A stretch of 64,000 nucleotides of DNA, from the NCBI RefSeq assembly GCF_003386535.1, contig NZ_QTTN01000026.1, forward strand, positions 29,009 to 93,008, given 5' to 3'. Each line of letters opens with the position of its first letter. The first letter of the stretch is position 1. Origin of the DNA: Paenibacillus taihuensis (lineage in GTDB: Bacteria; Bacillota; Bacilli; Paenibacillales; Paenibacillaceae). The notes beneath the pieces were generated by a model. It ran no database searches and was not told the origin of the DNA. It saw only the letters and a list, made by a program, of their open reading frames with translations. The position numbers and the translations under genes were made by a program. This document shows, in pieces, positions 35,724 to 42,546 of this stretch.

Positions 35724-35820
35724 TTGGAACTGTTCTGCCTATTACTTCAATAAAACGGCAGCTGATCATTAAACCAGCTGCCGTCGGTGTTATATTGAGC
35801 GATAGTGTCCGTTAGCTAAT
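35724..35820. repeat. dispersed hairpin repeat, GGCAGCTG subfamily
   Basis: TTCTGCCTATTACTTCAAT is followed by the stem ACGGCAGCTG / CAGCTGCCGT, then TTATATTGAGCGATAGTG and TCCGTTAGCTAAT. It matches the copy at 5301 over most of its length. Confidence 0.78.
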
Positions 35821-35828
35821 CAATTTAG

Positions 35829-36236
35829 CTATCCTTCAACTAATTGATAAAATCTAATGTCGCCTTTTTCTGTTTCAACTATCAGTATGTCATTTCGCTC
35901 TTTGACACGGAATATCTTTGTTCCCACTTCCAGTTTATTTGCTGTTCCGTTTTTAAAATCTTTACTAACATTACTTTGGTGACTGATTTCAGTTACTTGT
36001 ACGTCTTTGGTTAAATTTAACTCGTCTACCCATGACACTCCTGCATTATATATGGTGTCTCTATACATAAAAATATTAGCATTCGAATCCATTCTTAAAA
36101 CTTCTTGAGCAGTTGGATTTCCAGTTGTAGTATTCACACTCTGCTGTTCTGAAATTTGCTTGATGGGTTCTTTTCCGCAACCAATCAACAAAGAAAAACT
36201 ACATATTACAACATATATAATATTCCTTTTCACCAA
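35829..36236 (-). CDS. lipoprotein, function unknown
   Basis: This 135-aa protein has a lipoprotein signal (lipobox LIGC, Cys20), a short polar linker and a beta-rich domain (NANIFMYRDTIYNAG, GTKIFRVKERNDILIVE, GDIRFYQLVEG). The pattern recalls small SH3-like or DUF-type surface domains of Bacillales lipoproteins. It is a single-gene unit with a hairpin repeat on each side; the element's CGTTAGC box ends about 15 bp from the stop codon. Confidence 0.65.
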   Translation of the reverse strand: MVKRNIIYVVICSFSLLIGCGKEPIKQISEQQSVNTTTGNPTAQEVLRMDSNANIFMYRDTIYNAGVSWVDELNLTKDVQVTEISHQSNVSKDFKNGTANKLEVGTKIFRVKERNDILIVETEKGDIRFYQLVEG

Positions 36237-36307
36237 ATTGTCCCCCCTTTACATATCCATTAATTGAAATTGAGACGTGGAAATCCTCTTGAATGTTGCA
36301 GCCTTTA

Positions 36308-36388
36308 TTCAACTCTCCTGCCCGTTAACGCAACAGGCCGCCGAATACTAAGCCTATTCTTCGTTGTGCTATCGAACCTGGTTAGCTT
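36308..36388. repeat. dispersed hairpin repeat
   Basis: CTCCTGCCCGTTAACGC is followed by AACAGGCCGCCGA and a decayed right arm (AAGCCTATTCTT), then TTGTGCTATCG and GGTTAGCTTAA. Both terminal boxes remain although the stem is eroded. Confidence 0.68.
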
Positions 36389-36425
36389 AAGTACATTGAA
36401 TTTCATAATCTAAGCTTCAATCAAA

Positions 36426-36863
36426 TCAAACTATACATACTTTATGAAACCCTTCAGACACCGTTGGAATTTCCAGACTATTGTGCATTCTCATTATCGC
36501 AGTATCAGAAACTGGCTTATCTCTTAGACTGTTTCTTTTACGGCAAACCTCAATCGGTGTACTTATGTAATAACAAATTTTTTCACAGTTAGAATATCTC
36601 TTTAAAGCAGCTACTCTTGTTCCTGATGCAACATTTGTAGCATCAAGTATGACGCTGATTCCCTTTGTTATATTATTAAATGCCCTAGTATATAATTCAT
36701 TAAATACAATAGGATCAATCTTTTCATCATAACCACCAGGAAATAACTCTTCTTTTAATGCATCCGAAGACAGTATTACCGCAGTTTCTTTAATAGCTAA
36801 TTCCTTTGCGAATGTAGATTTCCCTGCTCCGGGCAAGCCAACTAACATGATTAACTTAGACAT
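36426..36863 (-). CDS. P-loop kinase (AAA_33 / zeta-toxin-like family)
   Basis: This 145-aa protein begins with a Walker A motif (MLVGLPGAGKSTFAKELA) after the first strand. An ILSSDALKEELF segment follows, then the Walker-B-like ISVILDATNVASGTR typical of small polynucleotide-kinase or zeta-like P-loop kinases. A lid Arg-rich stretch (RKRNSLRDKPV) follows. It should phosphorylate a small molecule or nucleic-acid end with ATP; the substrate is not evident. It is a single-gene unit between hairpin repeats. Length is typical of the family's minimal members. Confidence 0.8.
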   Translation of the reverse strand: MSKLIMLVGLPGAGKSTFAKELAIKETAVILSSDALKEELFPGGYDEKIDPIVFNELYTRAFNNITKGISVILDATNVASGTRVAALKRYSNCEKICYYISTPIEVCRKRNSLRDKPVSDTAIMRMHNSLEIPTVSEGFHKVCIV

Positions 36864-37007
36864 ATCATTTCCTCTCTTTCTTTTGTCTTACTTTTAGACA
36901 CACCTCCTAGTATCAGTGACCCCGCTCCTCTCAATTTGTGAGTATAATAGTTTCACTCTTCTGTCCGTTTGTTGAGCGGATCACTTAGAATCGAAAGCAA
37001 GCGATGG

Positions 37008-37086
37008 ACTGCTGTTTATCGGAACAGGCTGCCGTTTTTATGTCGGCAGCCTGTTATCTTTTCTGCTATTGTGTCCCGTTAGTTGA
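37008..37086. repeat. dispersed hairpin repeat
   Basis: CTGTTTATCGG is followed by the stem AACAGGCTGCCG / CGGCAGCCTGTT (perfect 12 bp), then TTCTGCTATTGTGTCCCGTTAG. A solitary CTGTCCGTTTG box at 36961 lies on the left. From 37087 to 37274 no gene is seen. Confidence 0.8.
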
Positions 37087-37274
37087 ATCGATTATTGCTC
37101 AATGCTTCTCATCAAGCACCCAGCTACCACCGGCAAACTGCTCCATGATTCGTTAAACAAAAGTTCCGAGTTACATCCCTTGTCATCGAAACTAGGAGAT
37201 ACAGCTATTCGTGCTTGTCTGAAAGACAAGATAAAGGAACATCCGTTGCTGGATGGCCCTAATTGAACTATCGT

Positions 37275-38144
37275 TTATAGCTCATGGATAGTAATCACAT
37301 AGTAACTAGATTCTGCAGTTATCTCAAACCCTACGGAATGATAGAGGTTTAGTGCACGTCTATTTTCAGTCACTACTCCAAGTCGAATTGTAGAACACTT
37401 CTGCTCTAGTAAAAGTTTAACTACACCAGCAAGAATTTCACGACCGTATCCTCTACCCTGTTGTGATGTAAGTACACATAAGTCGTGAATAACAGCAGTG
37501 TCCTTGTTCACCCAATTGACTCTGATCATCCCAACTGGCGACAGGCTGTCCAAAGCGATGTAAGTCACTCGTTCAGGTTCTATAGTGCGAGCAAAATAGT
37601 TCCTAGTCCATGTCTCTGAATCGCCAAAGGCTTGCGATGAACATCTAACCATAAATTCCAAATCTTGATTTTCTGCTAATTGTAAAGTCAAGCCCGAACG
37701 ACATGATATATCTGCATGTAATTGATTTAGATTCATGGAGAACTCTGACGTTCTAAAGATTGCGCCTATATGCTTTATGAAGTCTATACCTGGCTTCGAA
37801 TTCGATGGTATACGAAAGCGGCAGGTTTCGATGCCCTGTGTTAACATTTCGGACATCGCACGTTTTAGCAAAGCTTTAAAAACGCCTTGTCGACGAAAGC
37901 CCGGATGAACCATCCCGTTAATATTAGCTTCAGTCCCATCGGAAGTATACCAACTTACAAACCCTATTAACTGACGACCGAGAAAACAAAGGTATGCCTC
38001 GTCTCCCCCTATAGCTTTAAGGCTTTCTACGCCCACCCTCAAACTAGACCTATCATTCGTCTTGCATAGTTGCTCCAACGTTCGAATTTGATCTATCTGA
38101 TGATTGGAATAGTCCATCATTTTAATACTTTGATATCCTTGCAC
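37275..38144 (-). CDS. tandem GNAT N-acetyltransferase
   Basis: This 289-aa protein contains two GNAT folds. The N-terminal copy (residues about 50-125) has GDEAYLCFLGRQLIGFVSWY and NGMVHPGFRRQGVFKALL. The C-terminal copy (about 190-285) has VGMIRVNWVNKDTAVIHDLC, SQQGRGYGREIL and RALNLYHSVGFEI. Acetyl-CoA binding loops are recognisable in both (RRQGV and QGRGYG). Such tandem enzymes acetylate small amines such as mycothiol precursors or antibiotics; the substrate here is unknown. It lies in a cassette-like unit, with a CTGTCCGCTTG box about 70 bp upstream (38216). Confidence 0.82.
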   Translation of the reverse strand: MQGYQSIKMMDYSNHQIDQIRTLEQLCKTNDRSSLRVGVESLKAIGGDEAYLCFLGRQLIGFVSWYTSDGTEANINGMVHPGFRRQGVFKALLKRAMSEMLTQGIETCRFRIPSNSKPGIDFIKHIGAIFRTSEFSMNLNQLHADISCRSGLTLQLAENQDLEFMVRCSSQAFGDSETWTRNYFARTIEPERVTYIALDSLSPVGMIRVNWVNKDTAVIHDLCVLTSQQGRGYGREILAGVVKLLLEQKCSTIRLGVVTENRRALNLYHSVGFEITAESSYYVITIHEL

Positions 38145-38317
38145 TTATTGGTTGCCCTCATTAATAAGGAAATACGCAGTTTATGGACGATTAGGCGCTA
38201 TCCTTTTAGTTTCTGTCCGCTTGTTCAAGGTTACCATTGAAACCGCCTCCTCGATAATGGTGACTATATTCTTCACTAAATACTGATAAAAGTCAAATGT
38301 CTCCAAAGAACTGCCTT

Positions 38318-38402
38318 TAAACTATTCTGCCCGTTAGCGGAACAACCTGCTGGATCATTTCAGCAGGCTGAGTTATTGAAGTATCGTGTCCCGTTAGAGC
38401 TT
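38318..38402. repeat. dispersed hairpin repeat
   Basis: AACTATTCTGCCCGTTAGCGG is split as left box plus AACAACCTGCTGGA / CAGCAGGCTG (variant stem), then GAAGTATCGTGTCCCGTTAG. Both boxes are intact and in the same orientation. Confidence 0.75.
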
Positions 38403-38466
38403 AATGAACTCTGTTGAATGCCTAATACATGAATACAGTGTTAACTGATGATCGCGATATATTGCT

Positions 38467-38900
38467 TCAAAAGTACTTTGCATATTTTTTCTTGTTTAAT
38501 TCTCTTAGATTTGAATAGGTGTATTCCAAAGTAAGATCAAAACTCGTCTTTAAACTAATGTATTGCCCTAATTGATTATTAAAAAAGTAACTAGGCAAAT
38601 TGTGGATCGCACTAATGTATTCTGATAGTTTCTTCCCTGGATTATTATCTTCTGACGTTCAATGCATTTGAACTAGTAAACTCTGCCTGCAACCTTTATG
38701 GCGCTTATCTTGTCGAAGTTATCATAAGACACATGCAGATAGAATGGATATTGACCAGCGACGGTGACAACGAGCCGGCTGTTAGGGTAACCGGTAAAGT
38801 TCGGATCGTGGAATCTTACCCATTTGATAAAGTATACAAACGAATTACCAATGGCACCTTTGATGATATCGCTTACTATTTTAAAGCAATGAAGCAGCAT
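38467..38900 (-). pseudogene. broken orphan gene in two frames
   Basis: The upstream part (38900-38673) reads FVYFIKWVRFHDPNFTGYPN, then LVVTVAGQYPFYLHVSYDNF and ends at a stop after AGRVY. Downstream, another frame gives a sensible C-terminus (GKKLSEYISAIHNLPSYFF, LEYTYSNLRELNKKKYAKYF) ending at 38467. I read these as halves of one protein separated by a frameshift and stop near 38650. The family is not recognised. An overlapping plus-strand frame at 38733 is a less likely alternative. Confidence 0.45.
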
Positions 38901-38920
38901 CTCATAAGCTTATGCACCAT

Positions 38921-38980
38921 AAACAGGCCTCCGATAAATAAATCGGCAGCCTGTTCTTTTTTGTGCTATGATACCTGCTA
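38921..38980. repeat. dispersed hairpin repeat, left box missing
   Basis: AAACAGGCCTCCGAT / ATCGGCAGCCTGTT is followed by CTTTTTTGTGCTATGATACC and TGCTAACTT. The left GCCCGTTAG box is absent; the stem and right side remain. Confidence 0.7.
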
Positions 38981-38996
38981 ACTTCGGTGCTATCGT

Positions 38997-39467
38997 TTAG
39001 AACAACCCCCGGCGAATGAGATTAGCCGTCACGGGGACTTTGTCCACTTCCCTCGACCATACAGACAATTGGCCTATATGGTGGATTTCGTGTGCGATGA
39101 CATGGCGCATGATTTCTCCATATTTGAAGCTAACGAGCTCCCCCTTTGGAGTTAATTCCGATAGCTCCTTCAACTCCATTTCATTGGTCCACGACATGAC
39201 AAAAGGACGAACCTCCTCGTGAAACCTAGCGGATAAATCCTTCACTTGCTGCAGGCTGGCATAGGATTCGAACGGCTCCGTGAACTCTGGTTTGCCTTGC
39301 AGCACAGATAACCAGCTGAATTCCACATCCGCAATATGAAACAACGTGCGCAAAATGCCTCCGATCCCGCCTATCCGCTCCTTTAGCAGTTCTTCTTCGG
39401 ACACATCTTGGCACCAAGCGAACCAGTCTTGTCGAACTTGCCAATTATACTCGAATAATTTCAACAT
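38997..39467 (-). CDS. DinB-family protein
   Basis: This 156-aa four-helix protein carries the DinB metal-ligand set: His44 (GILRTLFHIAD) and the pair His126 and His130 (RHVIAHEIHHIGQLS). DinB-fold proteins bind a divalent metal and include thiol-dependent S-transferases such as BstA/YfiT relatives; many are damage- or stress-inducible and have no assigned reaction. There is no signal peptide. The gene is close to a hairpin repeat on its 3' side (38980). It is about 60 bp from the oxidoreductase gene upstream, which is in the same orientation. Confidence 0.85.
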   Translation of the reverse strand: MLKLFEYNWQVRQDWFAWCQDVSEEELLKERIGGIGGILRTLFHIADVEFSWLSVLQGKPEFTEPFESYASLQQVKDLSARFHEEVRPFVMSWTNEMELKELSELTPKGELVSFKYGEIMRHVIAHEIHHIGQLSVWSREVDKVPVTANLIRRGLF

Positions 39468-39530
39468 GTGCTTTGCCTCCTAATAGACCCTGAATTACGA
39501 GGGAGAAATACTATGCGAATAACTCCTGGT

Positions 39531-41663
39531 TTAACCTTGTTTCACTAAGTTCTCTGCTGTGCGGAAAGCTAGAGCCATAATGGTTAATACGGGGTTAACA
39601 CCGCCATTGGTTACATGCACAGAGCCATCGCTTACCCAGAGATTATCATATCCATGAACGCGGCCGCTCGGATCGGTGACGGATACGGATGGGTCATTGC
39701 CCATGCGCAACGTACCCGATTGGTGCTGCCCGCCACTTAGCCCGTTACCGGCCTTTGTTCGCCAGACCTGACGCGCTCCTGCTGCCCAAAGCCACTTCTC
39801 TGCTTGCTCCGCCAGCATGGCAGAAGCTCGAAGCGATTCCGGATGAACGCCTCCGGAGAGCTGTGCAACGGGAGTGCCGTAGCGATCTTTCACCGTGGGA
39901 GAGAGCCTTACTCTGGATTCCGAGGTTGGAATTTCTTGGATAGGACCTTGAATCTGGCTTGTCCTCAGATAGGTTTCGCGCATCGTTTCTTTTCCTGCGA
40001 ATCCCCACCTCGCAGCATCCGGCGCAAGTGCGCGATACCAGTGAACGAGCGGCAGCCTGGTAAATTCGTTAGCAAGCAGCCCTCCACCGATAATGCCCGT
40101 TTCGCTGCTATGCTCAAAACGGAATGTAGCAATGCTAACCCCCGGGCCTAGACCTTCTTGAATCGCCTCATCGAATATGCCGTATGCACCGGCATAGACA
40201 TGTCCTTGAAGATGTCGGCCAACCTGACCATACCGATTGCCGATCCCGTTCGGTTCCGAATCGTTTGCCGAGTTAAGAAGAAGGCGAGCACTCTCAATGG
40301 CTCCGGCGGCGACCACCACATGTCCCGCTTTCACATAACGGCGCTCCCTCTTTCCGTCTATTTCCTGCACGAGATGAACTCCCGTGGCACGCTTGCCGCC
40401 TTCCGTTTCGATACGCTCTACGAAAGTATCGCGGATCAGCTCGCAATTCCCAGAAGAAATTGCCCTTACCAGCATGGTGTTGTGGCCGCCATTTTTACTA
40501 TTGGTTGGGCAGGCAAATCCGACACACTGGCCGCATTGCCCGCAGGCTTGGCGATTGTCGCGTTCCACAGAATTAATGAGCAGAGGTACCGGCCCTGCGA
40601 TCCAGCCTAGTTTCTCCGCTGCTTGAGCCAAGCGATTGGCTTCCCTGGTTCTCGGTAAGGCTGGCATTGGATAAGTATACTTCTTTATGCCTCGCCCCGA
40701 GTGGGCGTTCCCATCCCCCGAAACACCGATTTCCCACTCTGCGCGCTCGTAATAAGGTTCGAGGTCTTGATAACGAATCGGCCAATCGCTTAGCGAGCTT
40801 CCGTCAGGAATGCCGTAACGCGTTGCCATGCGAAAATCATCCGGATGGAATCGCCATGCCTGTGCACCGTATACCCTCGTTCCGCCACCCACAGTCATTG
40901 CGTTATTATGATAGTCACCTTCAAAAGGCGCAGTGATCCGTTCTTCATTCCCCGACAAAAGTATTGTCCGAGGGTTTCCTGCCAATGAAGGACCCGTGTT
41001 ATGACCATATTTGCTCAAACGGTGGTTCCGTAAGTGATCATTTCCTACTTCTCCGTATCGAAGCCAGCTTCCGCGTTCAATGACGAGCACGTCAAGTCCA
41101 GCTTCAGCAAGAACGCCAGCAGCTACGGAACCGCCGGCGCCAGCTCCAATCACGACAACATCATATTGATCACGAAGCTGGTCGAATGACCGCTGTGGCA
41201 GATCAAATTCCTCGACTGGCAGCTCCGTTCCCGCTACGGGGCCCGGCCGGAAACCGATCATATCCCATGATTTACTCCCGTGATTTCCTCCAGATTCAGG
41301 GCTTCCATAGTACCCTTCGATGACAAGGCTCAATAACGTTTCAAAAACCAGCTTCGGTTGAACAGGCCAGTCCCGAACTCGCCCCTTCTCTACTTCATGA
41401 AGCAGACTGTCTTGCTCGACAGCAGACAAATCGGTGAAAGACTGGACACCGCGCTTTGTCGCTTCTGCATTTAGCGCGAGTAGACCCGGCTCCAAGAGAT
41501 TCGCCCAAGTACCAGGATCTTCGTCTGCGTGTCGCCCCAAGTATGTAAGTACACCGGCTTTTGTCGCTGATGGCCAGGCATCTTCCGGAATCATACGGTC
41601 GGAAACCGCTTCCAAAACAGCTTTCAACTCTACAGAAAGAGACTTCTGCCCGCGAGGCTTCAT
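39531..41663 (-). CDS. GMC-family oxidoreductase with fused gluconate-dehydrogenase-3-like N-terminus
   Basis: This 710-aa protein has an N-terminal segment of about 130 residues (LEAVSDRMIPEDAWPSATKA) resembling the small subunit of gluconate 2-dehydrogenase. An FAD Rossmann motif follows (VVIGAGAGGSVAAGVLAEAG, residues about 170-195, with IERG). A Cys-rich insert (QACGQCGQCVGFACPTNS) suggests a metal or disulfide site, as in some flavin dehydrogenases with an electron-transfer partner. The C-terminal GMC domain has HQSGTLRMGNDPSVSVTDPS and DGSVHVTNGGVNP, with a catalytic His/Asn pair. It should oxidise a sugar or alcohol and pass electrons to a quinone or cytochrome. No cytochrome gene adjoins it. 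Confidence 0.85.
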   Translation of the reverse strand: MKPRGQKSLSVELKAVLEAVSDRMIPEDAWPSATKAGVLTYLGRHADEDPGTWANLLEPGLLALNAEATKRGVQSFTDLSAVEQDSLLHEVEKGRVRDWPVQPKLVFETLLSLVIEGYYGSPESGGNHGSKSWDMIGFRPGPVAGTELPVEEFDLPQRSFDQLRDQYDVVVIGAGAGGSVAAGVLAEAGLDVLVIERGSWLRYGEVGNDHLRNHRLSKYGHNTGPSLAGNPRTILLSGNEERITAPFEGDYHNNAMTVGGGTRVYGAQAWRFHPDDFRMATRYGIPDGSSLSDWPIRYQDLEPYYERAEWEIGVSGDGNAHSGRGIKKYTYPMPALPRTREANRLAQAAEKLGWIAGPVPLLINSVERDNRQACGQCGQCVGFACPTNSKNGGHNTMLVRAISSGNCELIRDTFVERIETEGGKRATGVHLVQEIDGKRERRYVKAGHVVVAAGAIESARLLLNSANDSEPNGIGNRYGQVGRHLQGHVYAGAYGIFDEAIQEGLGPGVSIATFRFEHSSETGIIGGGLLANEFTRLPLVHWYRALAPDAARWGFAGKETMRETYLRTSQIQGPIQEIPTSESRVRLSPTVKDRYGTPVAQLSGGVHPESLRASAMLAEQAEKWLWAAGARQVWRTKAGNGLSGGQHQSGTLRMGNDPSVSVTDPSGRVHGYDNLWVSDGSVHVTNGGVNPVLTIMALAFRTAENLVKQG

Positions 41664-41760
41664 CTATCTACACCACCCAGTGTCTAGTGAATTCTAACTG
41701 TTCTATTGTATCATCGAATCGCTTGAGCGACGTGAAAAAGATCTTTCATCTAAAAGGGGG

Positions 41761-42345
41761 TTACGTCCTCCTGTTCTGGATGCGTTCCACTACCCAATAG
41801 CCGTAATAGATCGTTGTCTGTAAAGCTTCATTCTCCCAGCCTGGTGCGTACCGATAGGTTAAAGGCCGAAGACCAAACTGCTCAATTGCAGCCACCGTCT
41901 CGGCGAAAGTCCAGAAAAAAATCCGAGTATCGGTCAGTCCTCCAGTTGCATCAATCCAAGGTGCATCATGAAAGGGCAATTCTGCGCGGCGTTCGTTTAT
42001 AGTGAAGTAAAAACGTCCTCCACCTTCAAGAGCTGCCGATACGTTACCGATGTCATGTACCAGATTCTCGCAAAAGTCGAAGCATCCGTTAGCTACTATC
42101 GTGTTGAACTTACCTAGTTCAGCAGGCAATGCCTTACCTTGTGGAAATCGTGGACGAAATATTGACCGGAAGGACGCTTCTGTTGTGCCATGTCGATCAT
42201 GGAATTGGATAAATCGATCCCGACAACCTCCACTTCAAGTGGCAATGCGTTTGTTAGATGTCCAGGTCCGCAACCAATATCAAGTACACGTTGCCCCGCA
42301 TGTACGTTTTCTTCTAAAAAAGCCTGTATTATTGTACCGCACCTC
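41761..42345 (-). pseudogene. SAM-dependent methyltransferase, frameshifted
   Basis: The 5' part (about 42330-42125) encodes methyltransferase motif I (RVLDIGCGPGHLTNAL) and the acidic ribose-binding Asp (EVEVVGIDLSNSMIDMA). It then hits a stop after HCLLN. The rest (LPAELGKFNTIVANG, then FYFTINERRAELPFHD) continues in another frame from 42129 to 41761. One lost base near 42137-42142 accounts for the break, and a further one upstream near 42330 separates a plausible start. The enzyme class is clear; the substrate is not. Confidence 0.65.
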
Positions 42346-42467
42346 CGTCACACCTTATTAGTTTCAGAACTCTCACAACTGCTTTTTCACTTCCTGAATT
42401 GTAAATATATTCCTATATTACTTGCATTTAGACGCGCAGACTGGATATAAAGTTGCGTTAAACTGTT

Positions 42468-42515
42468 CATTCCCTTAACGAAAAGGCCGCCTTCTACATA
42501 GACGGCAGCCTGTTG
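42468..42515. repeat. dispersed hairpin repeat, last copy
   Basis: TTCCCTTAACGA and AAAGGCCGCCTTC are followed by GACGGCAGCCTGTTG. It is a decayed copy and the rightmost one found in the window. Confidence 0.55.
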
Positions 42516-42546
42516 ATGAGATGAGAAGCGAAGCTTAATCTCAGTA

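Noticed and set aside
38733..38981. 82-aa plus-strand frame
   Set aside because: It runs into a hairpin repeat and lacks a ribosome site. The minus-strand reading of the same region gives a more protein-like sequence that continues in a second frame, so a broken minus-strand gene is preferred, though not certain.
7081..42515. Canonical integron attC sites
   Set aside because: The outer boxes of the hairpin elements are in direct, not inverted, orientation and most do not fit the GTTRRRY core. No integrase gene lies in the window. The cassette-like arrangement is reported as a hypothesis without calling them attC.
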